The notes under the pieces were generated by a model. The model had not been told where the DNA came from, did not search any database, and was given only the letters and a program-made list of their open reading frames with translations. Source: an uncultured SAR86 cluster bacterium (GTDB taxonomy: Bacteria > Pseudomonadota > Gammaproteobacteria > Magnimaribacterales > D2472). Taken from it: a stretch of 64,000 nt of DNA. Shown here one piece after another: positions 9,203-18,831 of this stretch. The DNA is taken from assembly GCA_902601475.1 (NCBI GenBank), contig CACKNK010000003.1, positions 1-64,000 of the forward strand, given 5' to 3'. Position 1 is the stretch's first letter; each line of letters begins with the position of its first letter. The position numbers and the translations under genes were made by a program.

Positions 9203-10071
9203 GTAGATATAAGCTCGCTATAAAGTTGATTTAATTGGTTCATGATCACAAATGAATCCTTATTAAATTTCTTATGATCAAGCTCAAGAACAGGTGTTAA
9301 TGAGCCGAGAGTTCCAGTTATAAAGCATTCATTAGCTTCATATACATCCTCTAAATAAAAGTTCTTTTCAAAAATTGGGATATTGTTTTGCTTACAAAGC
9401 ATGATTACCTTTTTGCGGGTAATGCCATTCATGCAGTATTCACCTGTACTGGTCCAAACTTCATCATTTTTAACAATAAAAAAATTGCATGAATTTGTAG
9501 TATTCACATAGCCATTTATATCCATCATCAAAGCTTCATCAGCACCCGCCTTGTTAGCCTGAATGCATGCCAAAATACAGTTTAATTTCGAGTGGCTATT
9601 AAGTTTAGGATCTTGAGTTGTTGCAATGCCTCTAATCTGTGGAACACTGGCCATCTTAACGCCTTCTCTTTTTGCATTAGGATCAGAATGCTCCATGATA
9701 ATAACTAGGGTCGGATCTCCAATAACTAAACCAGGCTGCTGAAAAGGCTTGGATTTAATACCTCTTGTAACCATCAGTCGAGCATGAGCATTGTTACTCA
9801 TATTATTAGCTTCTTGTGTTTTTAAGATTTCTTCAATGAGCTCTTCTCTTGATAAATGAAGTTCAATATCAATATCTGCTAAGCCCTCAAATAATCGATC
9901 TAAATGCTCATCTAAAAAAATCCATTTATTATCTATAAGTCTAATACCCTCCCAAATACCGTCTCCCATCAAGTAACCACTTTCATACACAGTTATTGTT
10001 GCTTTTTCACGAGGTAATAACTCACCGTTAACGTTGATAAGTATTTGTTGATTTAATTTATTAATCTCCAT
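9199..10071 (-). CDS. class IV (branched-chain/D-amino-acid type) aminotransferase-like protein
   Basis: A fold-type IV PLP enzyme by overall pattern: GDGIWEGIRL near the N-terminus, then GADEALMMDINGYVNTTNSCNFF, GITRKKVIMLC and ECFITGTLGSLTPV. The 290-residue length is normal. In a gapless comparison with D-amino-acid aminotransferase the PLP-lysine position falls on an Asn of LNSHSKLN, with lysines two residues before and four after. Either the register shifts in this subfamily or the enzyme differs in chemistry. It is first in a two-gene unit with the sulfotransferase. Confidence 0.8.
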   Translation of the reverse strand: MEINKLNQQILINVNGELLPREKATITVYESGYLMGDGIWEGIRLIDNKWIFLDEHLDRLFEGLADIDIELHLSREELIEEILKTQEANNMSNNAHARLMVTRGIKSKPFQQPGLVIGDPTLVIIMEHSDPNAKREGVKMASVPQIRGIATTQDPKLNSHSKLNCILACIQANKAGADEALMMDINGYVNTTNSCNFFIVKNDEVWTSTGEYCMNGITRKKVIMLCKQNNIPIFEKNFYLEDVYEANECFITGTLGSLTPVLELDHKKFNKDSFVIMNQLNQLYSELIST

Positions 10072-10154
10072 TTAGAAGTCGCTAAATTTTCTTGCTAAAA
10101 ATATAAAAAATAAGTTAATTTAGTATATATCTAATAAACGTTAGTATTTTATAT

Positions 10155-11651
10155 ATGGATAAATTTAAAATTGCTGGTAGCTTTCTAAAAATTAAATTCC
10201 ACAACATTTTTAGTGTTATTGTAAAAGCTGCTACTGGATATATTGTTGGGTCTTTTGCTACCATTCAACTTTCCAGTATTGTTGTTGATAATGTTTCAAC
10301 TCAGGCAATTATTGGCATGCCTTCTGAAACTTTTATGCAATATCTTTTTATTGCCCTTCTTGTTCTATTTCCCGTTGTTTTGATAATTGCTTTCATAACA
10401 AAAAAGAAAAGCCTTAATGCAGATTCTTTGAGTAATTTTGATGAGATAAATTCAACTATTGATAATCAAAAACCAAAGATTGGGGTTATACCCTTTGAAA
10501 ATCTAAATGAAAATAGTGAAAGTGGTTACCTGGTTGACGGCATTGTTGAAGATCTAATTACAGAACTCTCAATGGTTAATGAAATATCAATTGCAACCAG
10601 AAAAACTTCATTCAGTCTAAGAGATAAAGACTATACATCTCAATCATTTAAGGACGAATGGGGATTTGATTACATTGTTTCGGGAAGCATTCGCTCTTCA
10701 GATGAAAGAATAAGAATTTCAGTTGAGCTCAGCGATATGACTGATGACAGGGTTGTTTGGAGTAATAAGTATGATCGAGTGAAAGCAGATATTTTTGAAG
10801 TTCAAGATGAAATAGTCACAAAAATTATAAATTCAATTATTGGAAATATTGAAATTGCTAGCTTGAAAAGAGCAAATAGAAAGCCAACAGAAAACATGAC
10901 TTCCTATGAGTTTATGCTTATGGGTAGAGCGCTTAATCAAAAATTTGATAAAGAAGCCAATAAAGAAGCAATCAAAATGTTGGATGCGGCTATTGAAGCA
11001 GATAAGACTAATCCACTCCCCTATTCTTGGAAAGCTTGTACTATTGGGCAAGCAATGTTTCTAGGATTTAGAGATCAGGATGAAAAAACTATGAGTGAAT
11101 TTTTAGGTGCTTTATCAAAAGCAAATGAAATGAATGACAACGACTGGAATACTAATAGAATTTTGGCTGAAGCACACATAACAATGCAGGACTACCCACA
11201 AGCAAAGGTATACGCCACAAGAGCATACAAAGCCAATCCAAATAATCCTCACGTTATGTCAGCGTATGGAGATGCATTGTTAAGGAACGATGATGTTGAT
11301 ACAGCAATAAAGGTATTTAAAAAAATGTATTCAGTTGAGCCAATTCCAGCTAGTGATAGCAATGAAGATAGACCCAAAAAAGCATTGATGTTTGCATATT
11401 ACTTAAATAATGATTTTGATAAAGCAATTAAAATGTTTAATGAGGTTGAAGAACCAGATTTTAGATCTTGGTTAATTTGCGCAGATATAAAAGCTAAGCA
11501 AGGCTTGAATTATCTTAAAGAGAAATGGTTTGAAGAAGGTTTGAAAACATTTAAAGAAACTGATTTTGATGCAGAAATTAGCCGATTCCATCTCCCAAGT
11601 AAGGATCATAAATCTCAATTAATAACTTTCTCTAAATCAGTTTTTTCCTGA
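10155..11651 (+). CDS. membrane protein with TolB-like (adenylate-cyclase-associated) domain and TPR repeats
   Basis: Residues 1-85 hold hydrophobic segments, the clearest at about 62-82. From about 108 the sequence IGVIPFENLNENSESGYLVD, then EDLITELSMVNEISIATRKT, is the TolB-like domain found in CadC-type and adenylate-cyclase-associated regulators, here without any DNA-binding or cyclase domain. The C-terminal half (about 250-470) is helical with TPR-like units (AKVYATRAYKANPNNPHVMS, GDALLRNDDVDTAIKVFKKM). It is probably a membrane-tethered scaffold or sensor. It stands alone between a minus-strand operon and the M14 peptidase. Confidence 0.7.
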   Translation: MDKFKIAGSFLKIKFHNIFSVIVKAATGYIVGSFATIQLSSIVVDNVSTQAIIGMPSETFMQYLFIALLVLFPVVLIIAFITKKKSLNADSLSNFDEINSTIDNQKPKIGVIPFENLNENSESGYLVDGIVEDLITELSMVNEISIATRKTSFSLRDKDYTSQSFKDEWGFDYIVSGSIRSSDERIRISVELSDMTDDRVVWSNKYDRVKADIFEVQDEIVTKIINSIIGNIEIASLKRANRKPTENMTSYEFMLMGRALNQKFDKEANKEAIKMLDAAIEADKTNPLPYSWKACTIGQAMFLGFRDQDEKTMSEFLGALSKANEMNDNDWNTNRILAEAHITMQDYPQAKVYATRAYKANPNNPHVMSAYGDALLRNDDVDTAIKVFKKMYSVEPIPASDSNEDRPKKALMFAYYLNNDFDKAIKMFNEVEEPDFRSWLICADIKAKQGLNYLKEKWFEEGLKTFKETDFDAEISRFHLPSKDHKSQLITFSKSVFS

Positions 11652-11718
11652 TTTTATTATCTTGCTGATTAACAAAAATTATTAGTATCAGCTGACTTTT
11701 GGAACTAAAATATTTTTT

Positions 11719-14577
11719 ATGAAAACAAAACTACTTAACATCACACTCTTATCAATTTTTTGCAGTTCTCTAGCAGCTGAAGTTCTCATGAAGCCCACAA
11801 GCTATTCAAGCGAACTTTATAAAGAAAAAATACTTGATGGTAACTACGTTACTTCTATTGATCATCCCAATACCTTTCTTGATTTTAATTATGGTGATCG
11901 TGTAGCCAATCATACCCAAATATCCAATGCAATATTACGATGGGCAAAACAATCGAATAAACTTAAAGTAATTGAGTATGCTAAATCTCATGAAGGCCGA
12001 CCATTGTATGTAGCTTTTATTTCGTCATCAGAAAATATAAACAATCTTGACGAAATCAAAAATAAAATTACAAAGCTTTCAGATCCAAGAACTACATCTA
12101 ATGCTGAAGCTAGATCCATAATTGAAAATATTCCTGCAGTTGCATGGATGGCATATTCAATTCATGGAAACGAAACATCAGGTGCAGATGCTGCACTTGG
12201 CATAATTTATCATTTAATTTCTAGTAATGATCTTGAAATAACGATGATGCTTGAGGACATGGTGGTGGTAATTGATCCAATGATGAATCCAGATGGTAGA
12301 GATAGGTTTGCAAAATCATTGGAACAGTATCGAGGTACTGCCCCAAACTATGATGATCAGTCTTTGCTACATACTGGTGATTGGCCTTACGGAAGAACTA
12401 ATCACTATTATTTTGATTTAAATAGAGACTGGTTTTATTTAACACAACCTGAAACACAAGGACGTGTAAAACTTATTAATCAATGGAGGCCACAAATCTT
12501 GGTAGATGGTCACGAGATGGGTGCGCAAGATACATTTATGACAGGTCCTCCTAGAGAGCCAATAAATAAGAATATTGATTATGATCTCATTAAATGGGGA
12601 AATATATTTGCCCAAGACCAAGCTGAAGCATTTGATAAAAAAAATTGGAGATTTTATACAGGTGAATGGCATGAAGATCTTTATCCAGGATATTCATTCT
12701 ATGTTCAATTTAGAGGTAGCCTGGGTATTCTCTATGAGCAATCTCGAATGGCTGAAGATGGTGTAAGGAGGCCTGAAGGCACAATTCAATCCTATAAAGA
12801 ATCAGTTCATCATCAGTTTGTAAGTACATTGGCAAACCTCAAAACACTAAGAAATAACTCTAAAGCCATGTATCAAGATTACTGGGATGGAAGAAAATAC
12901 AATGTTTCTAAAGACAGTAAGTATGCAAATCAAACATTTGTCATATTACCTACTAAAAATCATGGAAGGTTAAATGCACTAGCAGAGAAACTTGAGGCGC
13001 AAGATATAGAATTATTCACTAATGAAAGATCAATCGCAGTTAAATCAGCAACTACGCAGTCAGGTAAAAATTTAACTAATTATGTAGTACCAAAAGGTAG
13101 TTTAGTTATTCCTAATCAGCAACCTGAAGCTCCATTAATAGCTGCAATACTAGAGTTTGATGCTGATATTGATAAATCAGTTCTAATAGAGGAAAGACAA
13201 GAAAGCTTGAGAGATGGATCATCAATAATGTATGACACAACAGCTTTTAATTTCACAATGATGTTTGGACTAGAGGCAATAACAGTTGATGAAAAAATTT
13301 CTAATAACCTCAATAAATGGGTTGCAGAATCAAATCAATTAGAAATAAACAAAAATTCAATAATATGGGCGACAGATGGCGAAGATGATCGATCAGTTGC
13401 ATTTGCGGCTAGGCTAATGGAAGAAAATATTCAGGTTCGTATTATTGATAAAGAATCTATCCTTTCAGATCACAAGCTCTCTAGAGGAAGTGTAGCTGTT
13501 CTGCAAATGGATAATCCTAATTTCCAAGATCTAAGTTCAAGAATATCGCAAATTGGATCTGATTTAGGAATTTCAATTGTTTCCATAGAATCAGGTTTTG
13601 GTCCAGAGTTATTACCTGATTGGGGTGGAAGGCACTTTCGACTCCTCGATAAACCACAGGTGGCAATTTTGGGACATTCTAGCTTCAACTCTTATGATGT
13701 TGGTGTTAGCTGGTGGTCATTGGATCATCATTTAGGTATTAGACACTCTTTACTTAACGGCTCTTTTACAGGATATGCGGATTTAAGACGTTATAACGTG
13801 ATTATCATGCCTAGTGGTTACTTAGAAATGAGTGATTATGAAGTTAATGCTTTAAATGATTGGATAAAACAAGGTGGAACATTAATTGCTCATAATAGAA
13901 GTTCTAGATTTATAGCTTCCAACGAAACCCTAGGGGATGTAAAGCAACTTCAAGATGTCCTAGATAAAAGCATAGACTATAACTTTGATCTTTTAAGAGA
14001 AATATACGCACTTGAAGATAACCTTGATCAAGAGGCTGCTTTAAAACATATAGTAGATTTAGAAACTACTTATCCATGGGAATTAAATGAGACTAATTAT
14101 TCTGAAGATGAGTTAAAGAATCGCGATAAATGGCAGTCAATTTTCATGCCATCTGGTGCTTTTGTTGCTGGAAGAACTGATCAAAAGCATTGGCTAACTT
14201 TTGGAACACCTAAAACTTTGCCATTACTTTATGGAAATTATCCTGTATTAATGACTGGAAATAATGCAGAAGCACCCATAAGAATTGGTGAGCTTGTAGA
14301 AAATTCTGATGTTAACGAATTCAGAACGATTAATTGGTCCACCCTACCTGCTGGCAAAGATATAAAGGTGAGAATGAGTGGATTAGTCTGGCCTGAAGCT
14401 GCTCAAAGAATTGCAAACTCTGCTTACCTAACTAGAGAACAAGTTGGTAAAGGACAAATCATCCTCTTTGCAGGAGAACCTAATTTTAGAGGATCAACTA
14501 GAGGAACTAACCGGGTTTGGTTAAATGCGATTGTATATGGTCCAGGATTAGGTACAAGCCCTAGAATTCAGTTATAG
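11719..14577 (+). CDS. large secreted M14-family zinc carboxypeptidase-like protein
   Basis: A metallopeptidase of the carboxypeptidase A clan, exported by a signal peptide (MKTKLLNITLLSIFCSSLAA, cleavage near 20). The first two zinc ligands are H149 and E152 in HGNE; DPMMNPDGRDRF and the His of LVDGHEMG (265) supply the substrate-binding region and third ligand, and ILYEQSRM is a candidate for the catalytic Glu. At 952 residues it far exceeds a single M14 domain. The C-terminal 450 residues include a glutamine-amidotransferase-like segment (YNVIIMPSGYLEMSDYE, WIKQGGTLIAHNR). Peptide scavenging in the periplasm is the likely role. Confidence 0.88.
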   Translation: MKTKLLNITLLSIFCSSLAAEVLMKPTSYSSELYKEKILDGNYVTSIDHPNTFLDFNYGDRVANHTQISNAILRWAKQSNKLKVIEYAKSHEGRPLYVAFISSSENINNLDEIKNKITKLSDPRTTSNAEARSIIENIPAVAWMAYSIHGNETSGADAALGIIYHLISSNDLEITMMLEDMVVVIDPMMNPDGRDRFAKSLEQYRGTAPNYDDQSLLHTGDWPYGRTNHYYFDLNRDWFYLTQPETQGRVKLINQWRPQILVDGHEMGAQDTFMTGPPREPINKNIDYDLIKWGNIFAQDQAEAFDKKNWRFYTGEWHEDLYPGYSFYVQFRGSLGILYEQSRMAEDGVRRPEGTIQSYKESVHHQFVSTLANLKTLRNNSKAMYQDYWDGRKYNVSKDSKYANQTFVILPTKNHGRLNALAEKLEAQDIELFTNERSIAVKSATTQSGKNLTNYVVPKGSLVIPNQQPEAPLIAAILEFDADIDKSVLIEERQESLRDGSSIMYDTTAFNFTMMFGLEAITVDEKISNNLNKWVAESNQLEINKNSIIWATDGEDDRSVAFAARLMEENIQVRIIDKESILSDHKLSRGSVAVLQMDNPNFQDLSSRISQIGSDLGISIVSIESGFGPELLPDWGGRHFRLLDKPQVAILGHSSFNSYDVGVSWWSLDHHLGIRHSLLNGSFTGYADLRRYNVIIMPSGYLEMSDYEVNALNDWIKQGGTLIAHNRSSRFIASNETLGDVKQLQDVLDKSIDYNFDLLREIYALEDNLDQEAALKHIVDLETTYPWELNETNYSEDELKNRDKWQSIFMPSGAFVAGRTDQKHWLTFGTPKTLPLLYGNYPVLMTGNNAEAPIRIGELVENSDVNEFRTINWSTLPAGKDIKVRMSGLVWPEAAQRIANSAYLTREQVGKGQIILFAGEPNFRGSTRGTNRVWLNAIVYGPGLGTSPRIQL

Positions 14578-14587
14578 AATAGTATTT

Positions 14588-15610
14588 TTAGGCAGCTTTT
14601 CCAATCGCAACTGGTCGAATTGGCGATCCTGCACTACCTTTTGATTTTAATGGCAAAATCATTGTGCATGATTCATATACAGACTCATTAGCTAATTTTT
14701 TAAGGTTTAAATTTTCTAAGGTATGAATTCCAACTTTAGTTAAGAAGTAATCATGAACTGGAAAGGTCTGATTTTGTGGTGTGCCCTTAGGTTGTTTAAA
14801 TGATTTTGGATCGTTTGGATCGGGTCTTGCATCAACACAACATGTATCTAAACCCACTGCGACTACTTCTTTTGAAGCAAGAAATTTAGCAGCATCATAA
14901 GATATACCTGGAGCAGTTGAATAATATATTTTGGTTGTATCAGGATCTTGATAAAAATCACTCCACCCCGAATAAATCATTATTACATCACCCTTAAGAA
15001 TGCCTCTTTTATCTAAACCTGATTTTCTAAGAGTTACCTCAAGATCTTCCTTAGTAATAAATTCTCCTGCGAGATATTTTTTTCCGTCATTAGCATACTT
15101 CCTTACATCCAAAAGCAACCCACTTGTTATTATTGGTGGAACATTTTCAATACCAAGTTTAAGTAATGGTGATTCACCAGTAGGTTTTACTTCATTTTGG
15201 TTAAAGCCTCCAAAATATTTAATTTTTTCATTGGGTATTTGAGATTTTCCATCCCATACTTCATCTGTATAAGCGAAATGTCCAAATGCATCCATTTGAG
15301 TTCCCTGATTAGCTGTATTTACATCTTCATTAAGAACATCCATATTTGCTAATTGAACTTCATTTTTTGTTGGTCCTGTAGGTAAAAATTTTGGGATAAA
15401 TTTACCAGCAAATGGAGATAATGGCATGGACCCACTTCTTTCATAAGAAAGTTCATAAACTTTAGCCTGATTATTCTGCATTAGTAGAGCACATCTACCC
15501 CAAGTTTCATTACCAAGGTGCTTCGCCATACCCAGTTGATCAGTTTTGTTATCAGCAAACAAAGATAGTGGTGAAAGTAAAAATAAAATTAATAAGAAAA
15601 AATTTTTCAT
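14588..15610 (-). CDS. secreted cyclase-family (kynurenine-formamidase-like) hydrolase
   Basis: The 340-residue protein has a signal peptide (FFLLILFLLSPLSLFADN) and the cyclase-family metal motif in the variant form GTQMDAFGHF, where the usual GTHxDxPxH has Gln for the first His. VVAVGLDTCCVDARPDPND and PVHDYFLTKVGIHTLENLNL are conserved later blocks, as is SPIRPVA at the end. The family includes amide and lactone hydrolases; the substrate is not predictable. It lies 53 bp downstream of an unknown secreted protein on the same strand, with a strong hairpin between them. Confidence 0.75.
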   Translation of the reverse strand: MKNFFLLILFLLSPLSLFADNKTDQLGMAKHLGNETWGRCALLMQNNQAKVYELSYERSGSMPLSPFAGKFIPKFLPTGPTKNEVQLANMDVLNEDVNTANQGTQMDAFGHFAYTDEVWDGKSQIPNEKIKYFGGFNQNEVKPTGESPLLKLGIENVPPIITSGLLLDVRKYANDGKKYLAGEFITKEDLEVTLRKSGLDKRGILKGDVIMIYSGWSDFYQDPDTTKIYYSTAPGISYDAAKFLASKEVVAVGLDTCCVDARPDPNDPKSFKQPKGTPQNQTFPVHDYFLTKVGIHTLENLNLKKLANESVYESCTMILPLKSKGSAGSPIRPVAIGKAA

Positions 15611-15624
15611 TTATAACTCCAAAC

Positions 15625-15655
15625 AATGCTCAGTGATAAATTATCTCTGAGCATT
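15625..15655 (+). terminator. strong intercistronic hairpin followed by a T-run
   Basis: AATGCTCAG (15625-15633) pairs perfectly with CTGAGCATT (15647-15655); inside, GATA pairs with TATC after one T-T mismatch. A run of seven T follows on the plus strand, so it reads as an intrinsic terminator for plus-strand transcription, though the flanking genes are both on the minus strand. On the minus strand it ends in TTGTTT and lies just before the cyclase-gene ribosome-binding site, so it could also attenuate or protect that message. Confidence 0.6.
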
Positions 15656-15663
15656 TTTTTAAA

Positions 15664-16344
15664 TTAATTTTTTGTATAAATAATTTCGCACTCTTCGACT
15701 GTCTCACTGACAATCTCATCAACATATTGAAATGAAGAATCCCAAATTTTTCCATAGGATGCGCCAGCAAAGTAGTCATCAGCCACTTTACCTGATTGTG
15801 ATGCAGTGTCTGTTACTGCGCGCAGATGGAAGACTTCAGTACCACCACCTAATGGATAAAAAACACCGATACGCATGTCATGACCTGCGGCTTTTAATGC
15901 ACTTTCCAGTTCTTCCATTTTTTTTGCGAATGCTCTCCAGTCATTCAGTTTTAATCTCCAAAGTCTTTCATACCCAGGTCTTAATTCAAATTCTTTTACA
16001 GGCTTCCATGTTGCTGCGTATTTAACTTTTCTAAGTTTTTCAAATTGTTTATTTGGAGTCATCGGATCATATTTTTGCGAAGCTATAAAAGCATCCTCAA
16101 TACTTCCAAAAGCATTCCATACAAACATTTCGCCAGGGTATTGATTACCTGATCGTGTTACACAAACACCAGCAACATCTGATCCAATTGCCTTAAAGGG
16201 ACCAGTATTTTTTTTCATATAATCAACATACTTCGCCACGTCCATTGCTTTAACATGCAGTGTAGTAAAAGAACCCTCAGGCGCTGAATTTATTGGAACT
16301 AATAAAAATGCTGATAAAAAGAATAAAAATTTGTTTAATTTCAT
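15664..16344 (-). CDS. secreted protein of unknown function
   Basis: I do not recognise the family. The 226-residue product has a signal peptide (FLFFLSAFLLVPINSAPEG, cleavage around 21). The mature part looks like two related halves: SFTTLHVKAMDVAKYVDYMK near the start and RLWRLKLNDWRAFAKKMEEL near the middle, each a strand followed by a helix. That pattern is reminiscent of a dimeric alpha/beta barrel duplicated in one chain; this is inference. GTEVFHLRAVTDTASQ is a candidate conserved block. It is upstream of, and probably partly co-transcribed with, the secreted cyclase-family gene. Confidence 0.55.
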   Translation of the reverse strand: MKLNKFLFFLSAFLLVPINSAPEGSFTTLHVKAMDVAKYVDYMKKNTGPFKAIGSDVAGVCVTRSGNQYPGEMFVWNAFGSIEDAFIASQKYDPMTPNKQFEKLRKVKYAATWKPVKEFELRPGYERLWRLKLNDWRAFAKKMEELESALKAAGHDMRIGVFYPLGGGTEVFHLRAVTDTASQSGKVADDYFAGASYGKIWDSSFQYVDEIVSETVEECEIIYTKN

Positions 16345-16424
16345 GATTTTTCTCCGGAATATTCATTTTATATAAACATTAAATTTATAAAAAATCTAAT
16401 TTTTAACCTTTTTGGTTAAATTAT

Positions 16425-17009
16425 TTACTGAATTTTTTTACCTGAATATAAATTGAAATAATTTTGGACATATTGCAAATCATCATTTAAATCGCCTGAA
16501 GGAATAAAGAACCTATCAAGATTTATAAATTTTTTTTGAAAATCAATTCCTGCGAGAAGTATTTTGCTATTAGTTTGGTTAGCAATTCTAATAAATCCAG
16601 ACTTCAATTTATTTACCTTTTTCCGAGTTCCCTCAGGCGCCATCGCAATTAAATATCCATTAGATTTTTCAGTTAATTTATTAATTTTTTTAAACAGTTC
16701 AGAAGGATTATCTCGATTAACAGGTATTCCTCCTAACTTAACTAAAAAGTTTTTAAATCCATTTTTAAATATTGTGTGTTTACCAATCCAGTTTATTCTC
16801 GCATCTAAGCTTAAAATTACCAGAACACCAATAATAAAATCCCAATTTGATGTATGAGGACCTACAACTACAACAACTCTTTTATCACTTGGTATAGCTC
16901 CTCGAATACTCCAATTAAAATACTTCAGTATCCATGAGGCAATTTTAACAATCGATTTGGAGCGATTTGCTTGTAAATGCTTAGGAACAGATATTGTTTT
17001 ATTAGGCAC
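16425..17009 (-). CDS. 1-acylglycerol-3-phosphate acyltransferase-family (PlsC-like) protein
   Basis: Contains the acyltransferase HX4D motif as HTSNWD within VVVGPHTSNWDFIIG, and the second block MAPEGTRKK that binds the phosphate group. GGIPVNRDNP is the third family block. At 194 residues it is the short form that acylates lysophospholipids or related lipids at the inner membrane. It lies 9 bp downstream of an acyl-CoA synthetase gene, so activated fatty acids could be passed to it. Acceptor specificity is unknown. Confidence 0.8.
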   Translation of the reverse strand: MPNKTISVPKHLQANRSKSIVKIASWILKYFNWSIRGAIPSDKRVVVVVGPHTSNWDFIIGVLVILSLDARINWIGKHTIFKNGFKNFLVKLGGIPVNRDNPSELFKKINKLTEKSNGYLIAMAPEGTRKKVNKLKSGFIRIANQTNSKILLAGIDFQKKFINLDRFFIPSGDLNDDLQYVQNYFNLYSGKKIQ

Positions 17010-17018
17010 AATATATTA

Positions 17019-18824
17019 TCAATAGCCAGCTTGGCCAGAGTTTATGCGGTCATTCCATTCAAGATCAAGTTTTTTGTATTGATCCGTATTTGGCATCATG
17101 AAATAAATCTCATCATTGTGCTTATTAATGTCATAGCCCTCATCTCTAAGCTCATTTTTTTTAAGCTTAAACGTTCCAGTGGTATCAACTTCACTGATAA
17201 TTCTTATAAAAACTGGCCTAGCGTATTTAGGTAGATTTTTATTAACAAAATCTGATAAATCGCCCCAGTCAATAGATTGGTTATTTTCAATAGTGAAGGC
17301 TGCCATACCTGCCCTGCCCTCAGCATTGGGAACCTTAACCCCATAAACATTTGCCATATTGATTGAAATATGACCATTTAAAATTTCAGCTACCTCGTTC
17401 GTAGAAACATTTTCAGATTTCCATCTAAAGGTATCACCAATTCTATCTACAAATTGGAAATGTCTTCGTCCAAGAGCATACCCAACGTCAATTTCTTGAA
17501 TTAAATCGCCAGTGTTAAACCAAGCATCGCCATCTTCAAATACATTTCTTAAAACTTTCTTTTCACTTTCTTTTGGATCTGTATAACCATTAAAAATTGA
17601 ATTATCAGAAATTTTATTTATTAATAAACCTGGTTTTCCAAATTCAACTTTTTGATATTTGTTATTTGAATCTTTAAAGATACTATCCTCGGCAACATCA
17701 TATTTAATTAATTCAACATCAACATTAGTCATACCAATGGTTTTTTCTTTGTTAAGTAAATTCATAAAAAGAGCATTCCCTTCACTAGCTCCATAAATTT
17801 CACAAATCATTTCGACGTTAAATCTATTTCTAAAAGCATCCCATAAATCAGGGCGTAATCCATTGCCAACCATTGCTCTAATTGGATTATTTTCTTCAAA
17901 TTCATTTGGCTCTTGATTTGCAAGATATCTACAGAGCTCACCCACATAAACAAATAAAGTGGTATTAAACTCTGATGCTTCTCTCCAAAATGAGGAAGCT
18001 GAAAATTTTCGTTTTATTAGGGTTGAGGCGCCTACTTTTACGCAAGCACATAGGCCAAGCATTAACCCTGTAGAATGATATAAAGGTAAGCAGTTATACA
18101 TGCAATCAGTATGATCCATGCGATAGCCACCGGTTGAGATATTGGTTGAAGCTGCAACGATCTTTACGTTGGGAAAGATGGCTGCTTTAGGAACACCGGT
18201 TGTTCCAGAAGTAAATATATAAAAAGCAGTATCTTTTGCTTTAACGTAATTGGTTTCTTCTAAATTTGTATCATCAGACGTATCAATAGCAGAGCGAAGG
18301 TTTATACACCAATCAGGTTTTGTATATGAATCGCCGTCACTGACCCAAAGGAATTTATCATTTCCTTGAACGTTTAACTCATTAAGCACCTCTTCAATAG
18401 CGGGAGAAAGCTCAGCTCCAACTATGCATAAACTAGATTCTGATGAATTAACACAATGAATTAATGGGTCGCCTGTTAAGGAGGAATTAATAAGAACACC
18501 AATAGCTCCAATCTTATTCAAGGCTAAAAGAGTAACAATATAATCCGGTCTATTCTGCATGAACAACACAACCCTATCACTATGATTAACCCCCCGTGAC
18601 AAAAGATATTTAGCAAGGGTATTTGCGGCTTTATTAGTTCTTTCATAACTCCAGATTTCATCATCAAAATACATAAAAGGTCTGGAACTGTGTTGATCAA
18701 CAGCTTCCTCGAACATATGCGCTAAAGAAGCGTTAGATTCAGGGTCAGGCCACTTATACCTCATAAGAGGTATTAGATATTTTAGTTGAGTTAATACTCT
18801 AAAAAATTCAATGACTTTTTTCAT
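17019..18824 (-). CDS. long/very-long-chain acyl-CoA synthetase (FadD6/FATP-like)
   Basis: An ANL-superfamily enzyme that activates fatty acids to acyl-CoA via an acyl-adenylate. The ATP-binding motif FIFTSGTTGVPKAAIFP and the later EIYGASEGN and WFNTGDLIQ are visible; the C-terminal hinge lies near DRIGDTFRWKSENVSTNEVA, which matches the FATP/FadD6 branch. Length is 601 residues, as expected. It sits 7 bp downstream of a thiamine-diphosphate enzyme and 9 bp upstream of a PlsC-like acyltransferase, so all three probably form one operon. Confidence 0.88.
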   Translation of the reverse strand: MKKVIEFFRVLTQLKYLIPLMRYKWPDPESNASLAHMFEEAVDQHSSRPFMYFDDEIWSYERTNKAANTLAKYLLSRGVNHSDRVVLFMQNRPDYIVTLLALNKIGAIGVLINSSLTGDPLIHCVNSSESSLCIVGAELSPAIEEVLNELNVQGNDKFLWVSDGDSYTKPDWCINLRSAIDTSDDTNLEETNYVKAKDTAFYIFTSGTTGVPKAAIFPNVKIVAASTNISTGGYRMDHTDCMYNCLPLYHSTGLMLGLCACVKVGASTLIKRKFSASSFWREASEFNTTLFVYVGELCRYLANQEPNEFEENNPIRAMVGNGLRPDLWDAFRNRFNVEMICEIYGASEGNALFMNLLNKEKTIGMTNVDVELIKYDVAEDSIFKDSNNKYQKVEFGKPGLLINKISDNSIFNGYTDPKESEKKVLRNVFEDGDAWFNTGDLIQEIDVGYALGRRHFQFVDRIGDTFRWKSENVSTNEVAEILNGHISINMANVYGVKVPNAEGRAGMAAFTIENNQSIDWGDLSDFVNKNLPKYARPVFIRIISEVDTTGTFKLKKNELRDEGYDINKHNDEIYFMMPNTDQYKKLDLEWNDRINSGQAGY

Positions 18825-18831
18825 TTATTAA

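Noticed and set aside
15732-16025. Plus-strand ORF opposite the unknown secreted protein
   Set aside because: The minus-strand ORF has a signal peptide and balanced composition; this one is a shadow rich in His, Leu and Met.
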